From: Allobosea sp. WAO
GTDB lineage: Bacteria; Pseudomonadota; Alphaproteobacteria; Rhizobiales; Beijerinckiaceae
Reading direction: 5' to 3'
DNA length: 64,000 bases
NCBI RefSeq assembly: GCF_001509835.1
Contig: NZ_JXTJ01000007.1
Coordinates: 124,001-188,000 of the forward strand
The first letter of the stretch is position 1. Each line of letters begins with the position of its first letter. The position numbers were made by a program, and so were the translations under genes. The notes under the pieces are model-generated. The model did no database searches and was not told where the DNA came from. It saw only the letters and a list, made by a program, of their open reading frames with translations. Positions 9,520 to 20,166 of this stretch are shown piece by piece.

Positions 9520-10461
9520 TCAGCCATGCTCTGCAAGGGCGACGCGGTAGCTGCCGAAGTACTTCATGCCGGTGTCGCACATCACGCTGACGATCGTCGC
9601 GCCCTCGCCGAGCCGCTCGGCGAGCCGCAGTGCCGCAAGCACGTTCGCGCCGGTCGAAAGCCCGGCGAACAGCCCCTCCTCGCGAGCGAGCCTGAGCGCC
9701 ATCGCCCGCGCCTCCTGCGTCGAGACCCGCTCGACGGCATCGGCAATGCCCTCCTGCCAGAGCGGCACGACGAAGCCGGCACCGATGCCGTCGATCTTGT
9801 GCGCGCCGGGCGCGCCGCCGGAGAGCACCGGCGATTCCGCCGGCTCGACCGCGACGATCCTGATGCGCTCGTCATGGCGCCGCAGTCTCGCCGCGACGCC
9901 ACGCAGCGAGGCGGCGGTGCCGACGCTCTGGACGAAGCCGTCAATCCTCCCCTCGGCCTGGCTCCAGATCTCGTCGGCCATCGCATCATAGGCGGCAAGC
10001 TGGTCGCGGTTCTTCATCTGGTCGGTCCAGAAGGCGCCGATCTGCTCGGCGAGCACGCCAGCAGCGGCGATCATGTCGCGGGTCAGCTTCTCGGTCATGC
10101 CTCCGCCCTCACTGGCGATCACCGTCAGCTTTGCGCCGAGGATCGCCATGTGATCGAGCTTTTCGCGGGCGAAGGCGTCGGAGGTGACGATGTGGAGCGG
10201 GTGGCGCTTCACCGCGCAGACCAGCGCCAGCGAAACCCCGGTGCTGCCGCCGGTATATTCGACAACCGCGCCGCCCGGCTGCAGCCGCCCGTCGGCTTCG
10301 GCGCCCTCGATCATAGCGAGCGCCATCCGGTCCTTCATGCTCCCGGTCGGGTTCTCGCTTTCGAGCTTCAAAAGGATGCGCGCGCCATTGGCGGGCGCGA
10401 CCTGGCGCAGCTGAATGAGTGCTGTCTTGCCGATGCGGCCGAGAATGGTCGGCTGGGTCAT
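9520..10461 (-). CDS. PLP-dependent cysteine synthase family protein
   Basis: A 313-residue fold-type II PLP enzyme. The PLP lysine is in ENPTGSMKDRMA, the substrate loop is EYTGGSTGVSLA, and the C-terminal pattern is MCDTGMKYF. Family members make cysteine from O-acetylserine or act as cystathionine beta-synthase-like enzymes. The sequence differs from housekeeping CysK in several loops, so the exact reaction is open. I start at MTQPTILGRIG (10461) rather than 10512, since the added 17 residues do not fit the family. It sits in the block that separates trpB from trpA, 80 bp after the DUF488 gene. Confidence 0.82.
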   Translation of the reverse strand: MTQPTILGRIGKTALIQLRQVAPANGARILLKLESENPTGSMKDRMALAMIEGAEADGRLQPGGAVVEYTGGSTGVSLALVCAVKRHPLHIVTSDAFAREKLDHMAILGAKLTVIASEGGGMTEKLTRDMIAAAGVLAEQIGAFWTDQMKNRDQLAAYDAMADEIWSQAEGRIDGFVQSVGTAASLRGVAARLRRHDERIRIVAVEPAESPVLSGGAPGAHKIDGIGAGFVVPLWQEGIADAVERVSTQEARAMALRLAREEGLFAGLSTGANVLAALRLAERLGEGATIVSVMCDTGMKYFGSYRVALAEHG

Positions 10462-10541
10462 TGGCGGTTCCTGAGCGGTCGATCCTGCCTCGCCTTGTCG
10501 CTCGAAATCCACGATCGGTCCGGTCCGAAATCCAGACCGCG

Positions 10542-10928
10542 TCAGCCCAGTTTAGCTCCGCGTTCCACCAGTAGGGCCCGCAGCACCGAGCGATGGCAGT
10601 GCGCCTCGACCTCGCAGTAGCAGCCGACCGAGAAATCGCTGTCATGCGATAGCGTCGCCAGCAGGTCGAGCGCATGGCGCGGCGCCGGTTCGGCCATTTC
10701 GGCCTTGAAGGCGCGGGTGAAGCCGGCCCAGTCCTTCTCCGTCTCGGCCGCCTTGGCCTGCGCCATCAGCTCCGGCGTCGGCGACAACACCGGGAACCAG
10801 ACGTCGAACCAGTTCTCGCTGGCATAACGCTCCTTCGGTACGCCGCGCGGCACGCGCCGAACCGTGCCGATGCGTGTGCCTTCGCCAGCAGCGCGCGGCG
10901 TTCCCAACCGAACGATGCGGACAGTCAT
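10542..10928 (-). CDS. DUF488-family protein
   Basis: A 128-residue cytoplasmic protein. It contains GTVRRVPRGVPKERYASENWFDVW and a C-terminal GCYCEVEAHCHRSVLRALL, the Cys/His cluster that closes DUF488 proteins (my identification is from these patterns). The biochemical role of the family is not established. Its start overlaps the stop of the HxlR regulator gene by 4 bp, so the two are translationally coupled and the regulator may control it. Confidence 0.75.
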   Translation of the reverse strand: MTVRIVRLGTPRAAGEGTRIGTVRRVPRGVPKERYASENWFDVWFPVLSPTPELMAQAKAAETEKDWAGFTRAFKAEMAEPAPRHALDLLATLSHDSDFSVGCYCEVEAHCHRSVLRALLVERGAKLG

Positions 10929-11608
10929 GGGCTTGTCCTTTCAACGGCCCGCGCCGGGCGGATGCCGGCGAAGGCATAGAGCTGAAACCAATCGGGAAAG
11001 GCTGCCGCCAGTGGGCGCGGGCCTGCCAGCGACAGGCCGAACCGCCTGCTCTCCGCGAAGCCGACATCGCCGCGCCACCAGGCGACCAGCGCCGAGAGCG
11101 GGCCGCGGACGCAGAGCGCTTCAGGGAAGCCGGGGTTCTGGGTGCAAAGCGAAGCCTCGCCCGGCCGAAGCAGCAGGAAACGCGGCCCGTGGCCGGCGAT
11201 CTCGAAACGGACGACCAGAGGCGCCTCCGGCAAAGCCTCGAAGCGCACGCGCCGTTGCATGTCGACCAGCACGGGCTCGAGATCGAGATCCTCGCCCACG
11301 GCATGGCGCGGCAACCAGCGCTGGCCCCAGGCACCCATCGCCCTGACGAGTTCGGCGAGCTCCAGGCCAGCCTCGGTCAGCGCGTATTCAGGGCCTTGCG
11401 CGCCATCCCGGCGCGCGAGCGCGCCGGCCAAGACGAGCGCCTGCAGACGCTCCGCGAGCATGGTCTTCGAAATCCGGGGGATGCCGCGGCGGATCTCGTT
11501 GAAGCGGCTGCTGCCGCACAGGATCTCGCGCACCACAAGCAGCGTCCAGCGCCCGCCCAGCGCCTCATGGGCGCGCGCCATCGAACAGAACTGGCCATAG
11601 CTCGTCAT
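10925..11608 (-). CDS. HxlR-family winged-helix transcriptional regulator
   Basis: A 227-residue DNA-binding protein. The N-terminal 100 residues form the HxlR winged helix, with ALGGRWTLLVVREILCGSSRFNEI and the recognition region GIPRISKTMLAERLQAL. The remaining 110 residues form a second domain containing HGPRFLLLRPGEAS, as seen in longer HxlR proteins with a putative ligand-binding or SCP2-like domain. It is the first gene of a likely operon with DUF488 (4-bp overlap) and perhaps the cysteine-synthase-like gene. Its upstream region is shared with the divergent toxin-antitoxin pair. Confidence 0.8.
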   Translation of the reverse strand: MTSYGQFCSMARAHEALGGRWTLLVVREILCGSSRFNEIRRGIPRISKTMLAERLQALVLAGALARRDGAQGPEYALTEAGLELAELVRAMGAWGQRWLPRHAVGEDLDLEPVLVDMQRRVRFEALPEAPLVVRFEIAGHGPRFLLLRPGEASLCTQNPGFPEALCVRGPLSALVAWWRGDVGFAESRRFGLSLAGPRPLAAAFPDWFQLYAFAGIRPARAVERTSP

Positions 11609-11689
11609 GCGCCGAGCCTAGCATGAAGATCCAACCGAGGCGGTACGGAATGCGGACCGGCTATGATCGTTTACGGACGCAGCGGATTG

Positions 11690-11709
11690 AAGTAGTGATA
11701 TCACTACTT
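11690..11709. promoter_or_regulatory. Perfect 20-bp palindromic operator before toxin-antitoxin genes
   Basis: The half-site aagtagtgat is followed directly by its exact reverse complement, so all 20 bases are palindromic. It ends 11 bp before the antitoxin ATG and overlaps a plausible -10 region (TAGTGA at 11693-11698, 17 bp after TTTACG at 11670-11675). Antitoxins of the Phd/YefM and VapB types commonly repress their own operons at such sites, so this is very likely the autoregulatory operator. That role is inferred. Confidence 0.75.
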
Positions 11710-11720
11710 TGGAGGTGGCG

Positions 11721-11966
11721 ATGGTGAAGACGGTTTCGGCCGCGCAGGCCAATCGTGAATTCTCGAAGCTGATGAAGCTCGCCGAAAGCGGCGAGCGCGT
11801 CGTCGTGACCTCGCGCGGGCAGCCCAAGGTTCAGATCACCCGCATCGAGGATGCCGACGCCGAAAGGACGCGGCGGCGCGAGGCTTTCGACAGGATGACG
11901 GAGCGGTTGAACTCCCAGCCTGCGCTCAACCTGCCACGGCTGACGCGCGACGACTTCTACGATTGA
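11721..11966 (+). CDS. Type II antitoxin, Phd/YefM family
   Basis: An 81-residue protein starting MVKTVSAAQANREFSKLM. The pattern S-A-x-x-A-x-x-x-F followed by SGERVVVTSRGQPKVQITR is characteristic of Phd/YefM antitoxins, whose N-terminal fold binds DNA and whose C-terminus neutralises the toxin. The start at 11721 is preceded by GGAGG at 11711-11715; a TTG in frame at 11709 is less likely. The PIN-toxin gene follows after 4 bp. Expression is probably controlled by the palindrome at 11690-11709. Confidence 0.85.
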   Translation: MVKTVSAAQANREFSKLMKLAESGERVVVTSRGQPKVQITRIEDADAERTRRREAFDRMTERLNSQPALNLPRLTRDDFYD

Positions 11967-11970
11967 AGCG

Positions 11971-12423
11971 ATGCGAGTCGGCTTCGACACCAACATCCTG
12001 ATCTATGTCGAAGGCTTCAACGACGCACCGCGCGTCGTACGGTCGCGAGAGATCCGGGAAGCTCTGGGCGAAGATCGCGTCATCCTGCCATCGCAGGTGC
12101 TCGGCGAACTGTTCAATGCACTGACGCGAAAACTCGGCGTTCCGCGGCAGCGCGCAAGGGACATATGCCTGGAATGGCGCGGCACCACTGGTTTCCGGCT
12201 GGTCGACACGCGTTGCTGGGACGGCGCGTTCGAACTTTCCACCCAGCACGGCCTGCAGTTCTGGGATGCGCTGATCCTCGCCACTGCCGCCGAGGCCGGA
12301 TGCGCCATGCTGCTGTCGGAGGACATGCAGCATGGCTTCGTCCATCGCGGCGTCACGGTGGTGAACCCCTTCGCCGAACCGCCCCATCCGCTGCTGGCGG
12401 ATGCGCTGCGGCACGCCGACTGA
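11971..12423 (+). CDS. PIN-domain toxin (VapC-like)
   Basis: A 150-residue PIN-domain ribonuclease. The acidic residues that hold the metal are visible: Asp6 in GFDTNILIY, Glu in SQVLGELFNAL, Asp in QFWDALILATA and Asp in LLSEDMQHG. It is expected to cleave RNA when free and be held inactive by the upstream antitoxin, 4 bp away. Pairing of a PIN toxin with a Phd/YefM-type antitoxin is known. The RNA target is unknown. The pair lies on the opposite strand to all its neighbours in the block that splits the trp genes. Confidence 0.85.
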   Translation: MRVGFDTNILIYVEGFNDAPRVVRSREIREALGEDRVILPSQVLGELFNALTRKLGVPRQRARDICLEWRGTTGFRLVDTRCWDGAFELSTQHGLQFWDALILATAAEAGCAMLLSEDMQHGFVHRGVTVVNPFAEPPHPLLADALRHAD

Positions 12424-12444
12424 GCCCACAACCGGCCGGCTGCG

Positions 12445-13182
12445 CTACTTTTCGATGCGCCAGACGGTGCGCAGCGCGGCGCTGACGGTGATCTCGCCGG
12501 GCTCGACCGCCATCGGCGCACCGGCGGCTGCCATGCGATAGGCCCGGACATCGCCCATCGGGCGGATCGGCGGCTCGGCCTCGGCCTCGACGATCGAGAC
12601 GAGCTCGCCGACCTTGACGCCGAGCTTGTCGGCATAGAGCGAGGCACGGGCCCGCGCCGCCTCGGCCGCCTTCTGGCGCGCCGCGTCCTTGGCGGTGTCC
12701 TCGTTGGCGAGGCCGAAGATGATCCCCGACATCTCGTTGGCGCCGGCGGCGGCGAGCGCGTCGATCAGCGGCCCGGCCTTGGCGATGTCGCGCACGATGA
12801 CGGTGAGCCCGGTGCGTGCCTCATAGCCGTCGATCTTCGGCGCGCGCGGCTGCGGCGAGGAGGAGGCGGAGGGCTGCGTCATGCGCGGCACCAGCGCCAC
12901 CTGCGAGGTCCTGACGTCACCGCCAGCGATGCCGGCCGCCTTCACGGCCTCGACGAGCTTCGCCAGCGCGGGGGTGTTCTTGGCCAGCGCCTCAGCGGCG
13001 GTCTTGCCTTCGCTGACGATGCCGGCCTGGATCGTCGCCAGATCCGGCTTCACCCTGACTTCGCCCTCGGTGCGGATGACGATGCCTTCGGCCGGAGCGA
13101 GCGGAGCAGCAGTCTGGGCCTGAACGGGGGCGGAAAGCGCCGCAAGCGCGGCGATGAGCAGGGCCTTCTTGGTCTTCGACAT
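12445..13182 (-). CDS. SIMPL (DUF541) domain periplasmic protein
   Basis: A 245-residue protein with a signal peptide (MSKTKKALLI, hydrophobic core, VQAQTAA). The mature part begins GIVIRTEGEVRVKPDLATIQAG, the classic start of the SIMPL/DUF541 domain, and contains GYEARTGLTVIVRDI. These proteins are periplasmic or outer-membrane associated with no agreed function. The start at 13182 gives a normal signal peptide; the frame to 13245 adds an unlikely leader. It lies 92 bp after trpB on the same strand. Confidence 0.85.
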   Translation of the reverse strand: MSKTKKALLIAALAALSAPVQAQTAAPLAPAEGIVIRTEGEVRVKPDLATIQAGIVSEGKTAAEALAKNTPALAKLVEAVKAAGIAGGDVRTSQVALVPRMTQPSASSSPQPRAPKIDGYEARTGLTVIVRDIAKAGPLIDALAAAGANEMSGIIFGLANEDTAKDAARQKAAEAARARASLYADKLGVKVGELVSIVEAEAEPPIRPMGDVRAYRMAAAGAPMAVEPGEITVSAALRTVWRIEK

Positions 13183-13274
13183 GATCGTCCTTCGCTGGCA
13201 TGGTCCGCAGAAGCGGCACAGCTTCTGCGCCCAGACCATGCGCAACCTAATGGGGCAGCATCAGGACGATAGGC

Positions 13275-14522
13275 TCACCGCGCCGCCAGAATCTCCGCCA
13301 CCTGCGGGATATCCTTGTCGCCGCGGCCGGAGAGATTGACGACCATCAGATGGTCCTGCGGCTTTTTCGGTGCGAGTTCGGCGACCTTCGCGAGGGCATG
13401 CGCCGATTCCAGCGCCGGGATGATGCCCTCGAGCTTCGAGATCAGCTGGAAGGCCTCGAGCGCCTCCTCGTCGGTCGCAGAGAGATAGGTGGCGCGGCCG
13501 ACATCGTGCAGCCAGGAATGCTCCGGGCCGATGCCGGGATAGTCGAGCCCGGCCGAGATCGAATGGGCGTCGTTGATCTGCCCGTCCTCGTTCATCAGGA
13601 GATAGGTGCGGTTGCCGTGCAGCACGCCGGGGCGGCCGCCGGTGAGCGAGGCCGCATGCAGGCCGGAGGGAATGCCGTGGCCGGCAGCCTCGACGCCGTA
13701 AATCTCGACATTCTTGTCGTCGAGGAAGGGGTGGAAGAGGCCCATCGCATTCGAGCCTCCACCGATGCAGGCGACCAGCGAATCTGGCAGGCGGCCTTCC
13801 AGCTCCTGCATCTGCTCGCGCGTCTCCTTGCCGATGACGCATTGGAAGTCGCGCACCATGGCCGGATAGGGGTGCGGGCCGGCAACCGTGCCGATGCAGT
13901 AGAAGGTCGTCGCGACATTGGTCACCCAGTCGCGCAGCGCCTCGTTCATCGCGTCCTTGAGCGTCTTGGTACCGGATTCGACCGGCACGACGGTCGCACC
14001 CAGCATCTGCATGCGGAAGACGTTCGGCGCCTGCCGGGCGACGTCGACCGCACCCATGTAGACGATGCATTCGAGGCCATAGCGGGCGCAGAGGGTGGCG
14101 GTGGCAACGCCGTGCTGGCCGGCACCGGTCTCGGCGATGATGCGCTTCTTGCCCATGCGCCGCGCCAGCAGGATCTGGCCGAGCACATTGTTCACCTTGT
14201 GGGAGCCGGTGTGGTTCAGCTCCTCGCGCTTCAGATAGATCTTGGCGCCGCCCGATAGGCCGGAGGCCGTCGCTACACTGCGAAAGTGCTCGGTCAGACG
14301 CTCGGCGAAATAGAGCGGCGAGGGCCGGCCGACATAGTGCTTCAACCCGTAGGCGGTCTCGGCATGATAGGCCGGATCGGCCTTCGCAGCGGTGTAGGCC
14401 GCTTCGAGTTCGAGGATCAGCGGCATCAGCGTCTCGGCGACGAAGCGCCCGCCGAACTGGCCGAACCGGCCGTTCTCGTCCGGGCCGTTCCGGAAGCTGT
14501 TCGGTGCGTGCGGCGCGTTCAT
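13275..14522 (-). CDS. trpB: Tryptophan synthase beta subunit
   Basis: A 415-residue PLP enzyme that condenses indole with serine to make tryptophan. The PLP lysine is in [15 protein letters not shown], the [16 protein letters not shown] element precedes it, and the phosphate loop is [10 protein letters not shown]. The monovalent-cation and COMM-domain regions are normal. The start [10 protein letters not shown] (14522) overlaps the trpF stop in an ATGA, so trpF and trpB are translationally coupled. The expected partner gene trpA is displaced 3.8 kb downstream. Confidence 0.96.
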   Translation of the reverse strand: MNAPHAPNSFRNGPDENGRFGQFGGRFVAETLMPLILELEAAYTAAKADPAYHAETAYGLKHYVGRPSPLYFAERLTEHFRSVATASGLSGGAKIYLKREELNHTGSHKVNNVLGQILLARRMGKKRIIAETGAGQHGVATATLCARYGLECIVYMGAVDVARQAPNVFRMQMLGATVVPVESGTKTLKDAMNEALRDWVTNVATTFYCIGTVAGPHPYPAMVRDFQCVIGKETREQMQELEGRLPDSLVACIGGGSNAMGLFHPFLDDKNVEIYGVEAAGHGIPSGLHAASLTGGRPGVLHGNRTYLLMNEDGQINDAHSISAGLDYPGIGPEHSWLHDVGRATYLSATDEEALEAFQLISKLEGIIPALESAHALAKVAELAPKKPQDHLMVVNLSGRGDKDIPQVAEILAAR

Positions 14523-15220
14523 GCCTTGCCTGCCTTCTTCAACATGTCGTCGTTCAGCGCTTCGGCCGCCGCCCGGGCAGCCTTCACGAATTCCGCGATC
14601 CGGTCGACATCCTTGGCGCCCGGCGCGCTTTCGACCCCGGAGGAGACGTCGACGCCGGACGGCCTCGCGATGCGGATCGCCTCCGCGACATTCGCCGGAT
14701 CGAGCCCGCCCGATAGCATGAAGCGGAAAGCCGGGTCGAGGCCGGCGAGCAGCGTCCAATCGAAGGGCCGGCCATGGCCGCCGGGATAGGCCGCGTCCTT
14801 GGGCGGCTTGGCGTCGAGCAGGATCATGTCGGCACTGCCGGCATAGGCCGGGATGCGGTCGAGATCCGCTGCTTTCGCGACGCCCAGCGCCTTGAGCGCC
14901 GGCAATCCGGTCGCGGCCTTGATCGCCCTCACCGCCTCGGGGGTCTCGCTGCCATGCAGCTGCAGCCAGTCGGGTTGCAGGAGCTGCGCGAGTTCGGCCG
15001 CCTTGGCGGGCTCGAAATCGACCGTCAGTGCCACGATCTCCGCCTTGCCGCGCGCCTGGGCGGCGAGCCGCGAGGCCTGGTCCGGCATGACGAAGCGCGG
15101 ACTCCTCGGGTGGAAGACGAGGCCGATCATATCGGCACCCGCGGCGAGCGCGGCCTCAAGCGTCTCCTGCGTGGAGAGACCGCATATCTTGACCGGGAAG
15201 CTGGGTTCGGCGCGCGTCAT
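14519..15220 (-). CDS. trpF: Phosphoribosylanthranilate isomerase
   Basis: A 233-residue TIM-barrel enzyme of tryptophan synthesis, converting phosphoribosylanthranilate to CdRP. The N-terminal [16 protein letters not shown] carries the catalytic Cys, and Asp is found in the ILLDAKPP element. [13 protein letters not shown] forms the phosphate site and [10 protein letters not shown] closes the barrel. The start [14 protein letters not shown] (15220) fits the family; a longer open frame to 15418 is not supported. The stop overlaps the trpB start. Confidence 0.94.
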   Translation of the reverse strand: MTRAEPSFPVKICGLSTQETLEAALAAGADMIGLVFHPRSPRFVMPDQASRLAAQARGKAEIVALTVDFEPAKAAELAQLLQPDWLQLHGSETPEAVRAIKAATGLPALKALGVAKAADLDRIPAYAGSADMILLDAKPPKDAAYPGGHGRPFDWTLLAGLDPAFRFMLSGGLDPANVAEAIRIARPSGVDVSSGVESAPGAKDVDRIAEFVKAARAAAEALNDDMLKKAGKA

Positions 15221-15416
15221 CGCCGCGCTGTAGCACAATTGCACGGGCTCCCCCACCCTTGCCGCAACGGCTGCCATCCAAATTCTGCACCCTCTTACGA
15301 ACTCTTCTTGCAGACTCCTGCCGCTGGTTCTTGCCGCTGCTCCCCGGCTGCCGCACTTGTGACATGATGACGGTCGAGAGCGATCGGCGGCAAGGCGGGG
15401 CGAAAGCGGGCAAGGC

Positions 15417-16715
15417 ATGGGGCGGCGCGGTTTTGCGGTTCTGGCGGGCCTGCTGCTAACAGCCGGGCTCGTGGCCCTCGGGGTCTATCTCTGGAGCCAG
15501 CCCAAGACGCTGAAGCTCGCCGTCGGACCGCTGGGTTCCGACGATGCGCGCATGGCCGCCGCCTTCGTCCAGGGCCTCAGCCGCGAGAAGAAATCGGTGC
15601 GTCTGCGTCTGATCCTGACGGAGGGTTCGGCCGAGAGCGCCCGGAAGATCGATGCCGGCGAGGTCGATCTCGCTATCGTGCGCCCGGACATCGCGCTGCC
15701 GGCCAAGGCCGACACCGCTCTGATCACGCGGCGCTCCTTCCCGTTCTTCATCACGACGAAGGCGCTGCCGGTCGACCGCGTTGCGGGCCTGCGTGGCAAG
15801 CGTATCGGCGTGATCCGCAATCCCGCCGAGAACATCGACCTGCTGAAGCTGGTGTTGTCGCAATACGATGTCCAGCCCGAGGAAGTCGAGATCGTCGGAC
15901 TGACGCGCGACATGGTGGTCGGCGCCGCCCGCGAGGGTCGAATCGACGCCTTCTTCGCCGTAGGCGCCATCAGCGCCCGCACCGCCAACGACGCCGCCCA
16001 GCGCCTGCGCGCCGCCTTCGGCGATGAGCCCGGCATCATCCCGATCCGCGAGGCCGACGCGCTCGCGGCGCGCAACCGGGCGGTCGAGGCCGGCGAGATC
16101 GTCCGCGGCGCGCTCGGCGGCGACCCGCCCTTGCCGGCCGAGAACCTGCCGACGATCTCGATCACTTCGCGCCTGATGGCGGCGCAATCGCTCGACGACG
16201 GCCGCGTCGCCGATCTCGTCAGCGCGATCCTGTCGCTGCGCGTCGCCCTCGCCGGCGAGTTGCCGGCGATCCAGGGGCTGGAGACGCCCGCGACCGACAA
16301 GGATGCGCCGCTCGCGGTCCATAGCGGCGCCGCCGCCTTTATCGACGGCGAGCAGGAGACCTTCTTCGAGCTCTATGGCGACTGGTTCTATCTCGGCGTC
16401 ATGGCGCTCTCGCTGCTCGGCTCCGGCGCCGCCGGCTTGCTCGGCTATGAGAGCTCCGCAAGGCGCAAGCGCGCCATGGCGGATCTCGGCCGCCTGGTCT
16501 CGCTGCTCGGCGCAATGCGCACCGCCCGCGACGAACCGGCGCTGGCGGGGCTGGAGCGCGAGGCCGACAGCATCCTGGCCGGCGTCCTCGAAAGCTATGC
16601 GCGCGGCCACATCGATTCCGGCGGCGTCAGCGCCTATCGCCTCGCCATGGACCAGATCGGCCGGGCCGCGAGCGAGCGCCGCACCGCCCTGAGTGAAGCG
16701 TCGCTGGCCGAATAG
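15417..16715 (+). CDS. TAXI-family solute-binding protein with C-terminal membrane segment
   Basis: A 432-residue protein. An N-terminal hydrophobic segment (GFAVLAGLLLTAGLVALGV) is followed by a periplasmic binding-protein fold containing LAVGPLGSDDARMAAAF and RIGVIRNPAENIDLLKLVL, typical of the TAXI group of TRAP-associated binding proteins. A second hydrophobic segment near residue 330 (LGVMALSLLGSGAAGLLGY) anchors the C-terminus, leaving about 85 residues in the cytoplasm. No TRAP permease is nearby, so it may act as a sensor or membrane-bound binding protein rather than as part of a local transporter. Confidence 0.75.
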   Translation: MGRRGFAVLAGLLLTAGLVALGVYLWSQPKTLKLAVGPLGSDDARMAAAFVQGLSREKKSVRLRLILTEGSAESARKIDAGEVDLAIVRPDIALPAKADTALITRRSFPFFITTKALPVDRVAGLRGKRIGVIRNPAENIDLLKLVLSQYDVQPEEVEIVGLTRDMVVGAAREGRIDAFFAVGAISARTANDAAQRLRAAFGDEPGIIPIREADALAARNRAVEAGEIVRGALGGDPPLPAENLPTISITSRLMAAQSLDDGRVADLVSAILSLRVALAGELPAIQGLETPATDKDAPLAVHSGAAAFIDGEQETFFELYGDWFYLGVMALSLLGSGAAGLLGYESSARRKRAMADLGRLVSLLGAMRTARDEPALAGLEREADSILAGVLESYARGHIDSGGVSAYRLAMDQIGRAASERRTALSEASLAE

Positions 16716-16735
16716 GCCGGCATAATCACGGACAC

Positions 16736-17101
16736 ATGACCATGCCCCCTATCCAGCTTCGGCCCGCGGGCCTCGCTCTGCTGCTCGCCGCGATCGTCGC
16801 CGGCAATCTCGCGCTCGGCACCGCCGCACTAGCCCAGGCGCCCGGTAGCGAGAACTGGCCGGCGGTGAAATGCGAGCGCTATCGCAAGGCGTATGACGAG
16901 GCGACCCGCCGCTTCGGGACCAAGGGGCTCGGCCCGGAGTTCCTTGCCCGGCACGACGCCTTCATGGCGTCGGGCTGCCAGACGCCGCCGGATGTCTGCC
17001 CGCGCAGCACGGAAGAGCTCAACCTCGCCAACATCATGGTGATGGCCGGGATGAATGCCGGCCTGTCGAGCACCTTCATGCCCTTCGCCTGCCGGAAATA
17101 G
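16736..17101 (+). CDS. Small secreted cysteine-containing protein
   Basis: A 121-residue hypothetical protein starting 20 bp after the TAXI gene. A signal peptide is clear (hydrophobic LALLLAAIVAGNLALG, then ALAQAPG). The mature part has four cysteines (VKCERY, ASGCQTPPDVCP, PFACRK), which could form two disulfides in the periplasm. I do not recognise the family. Close spacing suggests co-expression with the TAXI gene. Confidence 0.6.
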   Translation: MTMPPIQLRPAGLALLLAAIVAGNLALGTAALAQAPGSENWPAVKCERYRKAYDEATRRFGTKGLGPEFLARHDAFMASGCQTPPDVCPRSTEELNLANIMVMAGMNAGLSSTFMPFACRK

Positions 17102-17152
17102 ACCCTCGGCCCAGGGGTAACGCCGGCTCCTCGAATGCGCGTCGAAAGCGGC

Positions 17153-17181
17153 TTGCTTCTATTTCGCTATTTTCCTAAATA
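17153..17181 (+). promoter_or_regulatory. Predicted promoter of the sdpR-sdpI pair
   Basis: TTGCTT (17153-17158) and TAAATA (17176-17181) are separated by exactly 17 bp. The expected transcription start falls at or within a base or two of the sdpR ATG at 17188, so the message may be leaderless. The region is locally AT-rich against a GC-rich background. It would also be the natural site for autorepression by the ArsR-type regulator. Confidence 0.5.
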
Positions 17182-17187
17182 CCGAAT

Positions 17188-17493
17188 ATGAGCGCAGTCT
17201 TCAAAGCCCTGTCCGATCCGACGCGACGCGAGATCCTGCGCCTGCTGCGCGAGAAGGACATGACGGCCGGCGAGATCGCGGCCCGCTTCGATCTCGCCAA
17301 GCCGACCCTCTCCGGTCACTTCGCGGTCCTGCGCGAAGCGGAGCTGATCCAGAGCGAGAAAGCCGGCACCACGGTCACCTACCACCTGAACCTCTCCGTC
17401 CTCGAAGAAGCGATGTGCCTGTTCCTCGACCATTTCGGGCTCGTCCTGGAATCCCGCTCGCTTCCGTCCAGGCCCCAAAAGGATAAGCCATGA
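17188..17493 (+). CDS. ArsR-type autorepressor (SdpR family)
   Basis: A 101-residue winged-helix regulator. The start MSAVFKALSDPTRREILRLL, the recognition helix region FDLAKPTLSGHFAVL, and the wing AGTTVTYHLNLSVLEE match the SdpR subgroup. In Bacillus, SdpR represses its operon and is sequestered at the membrane by SdpI. Its stop overlaps the sdpI start by 4 bp, so the same two-gene unit exists here. No metal-binding cysteines of classical ArsR are present. Confidence 0.85.
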   Translation: MSAVFKALSDPTRREILRLLREKDMTAGEIAARFDLAKPTLSGHFAVLREAELIQSEKAGTTVTYHLNLSVLEEAMCLFLDHFGLVLESRSLPSRPQKDKP

Positions 17494-18146
17494 TCCGCCA
17501 TCCGCTCCTCATGAGCCTTGCCCTGATCGGGGTCATGCTCGCCGCCTCGGCCTTCGCGCTCGGTCAGGTGCCAGCGGATGCACAGATCGCAGTGCATTTC
17601 GACATCAACGGCCGCCCGGACAGGTTCGCCGCCCCCTGGCTCGCCTTCCTGGTCTTGCCCGGCCTTGCTCTCGCGGCGACCGTGCTCTTCGCCCTCCTGC
17701 CGAGGCTGGAGCCTCTCGCCGCCAACCTCGCCCGCTCAGGCAAGGCCTATGTCACGACCTGGCATGCGGTCATCCTGGTGCTCGCCGCCTGCCACGCCCT
17801 GCTCGTCGGCAACGCGCTCGGCCTCATGCCGGACGTGCCGCGCCTGACGAGCGCATTGCTCGGGCTGTTCCTGATCGCCACCGGCAATGTCGCGGGCAAG
17901 ACGCGGCCGATGCAGCTCTTCGGTATCCGGACGCCCTGGACCCTTGCCGACCGGAATGTCTGGGAAAAGACGCACAGATTCTACGGCCGGGCTTCCGTCG
18001 GGCTCGGCTTCGGCCTCGTCGCGCTTGCACTGGCCGGAGCACCGCCGCTCGTGCTGGCGAGCGCCTGCCTCGGCGGGCTCGCCCTGCTCCTCGCCGGCAG
18101 CACCGGCTATTCCTACTGGCTCTCGCGGCAGGTCGCGCGCAGCTGA
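17490..18146 (+). CDS. SdpI-family membrane protein
   Basis: A 218-residue protein with about six membrane segments. The N-terminal VHFDINGRPDRFAAPWLAF is the DUF1648 element. The later GIRTPWTLADRNVWEKTHR is the SdpI signature. In Bacillus, SdpI confers immunity to the SdpC killing factor and captures SdpR. No sdpC-like toxin gene is present here, so the pair may sense envelope stress or foreign toxins; that role is inferred. Translationally coupled to the regulator upstream. Confidence 0.85.
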   Translation: MIRHPLLMSLALIGVMLAASAFALGQVPADAQIAVHFDINGRPDRFAAPWLAFLVLPGLALAATVLFALLPRLEPLAANLARSGKAYVTTWHAVILVLAACHALLVGNALGLMPDVPRLTSALLGLFLIATGNVAGKTRPMQLFGIRTPWTLADRNVWEKTHRFYGRASVGLGFGLVALALAGAPPLVLASACLGGLALLLAGSTGYSYWLSRQVARS

Positions 18147-18283
18147 AGCAGCCTTGCAGGTTGCCCTAACGCCCTCCAGCGTTTATGTGCAGCGCAACTA
18201 ACCTCAGATTCCATTCACGCACAGGCTGCGCCGGCCGGGCTGTCCCCGCCGGCTCGCGGTCTTGAACCAAGGCCGTTTCCCGC

Positions 18284-20107
<1,824 letters not shown>

Positions 20108-20134
20108 GAGGCGCTAGCCTGAATCAATCCATGC

Positions 20135-20166
20135 ACGGCCCGGGCAATCGCCCGGGCCGTTTTTTA
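20135..20166 (+). terminator. Rho-independent terminator of typA
   Basis: An 11-bp perfect GC-rich stem (acggcccgggc pairing with gcccgggccgt) with a 4-base loop (aatc) is followed at once by six T residues. It lies 27 bp after the typA stop. Confidence 0.93.
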
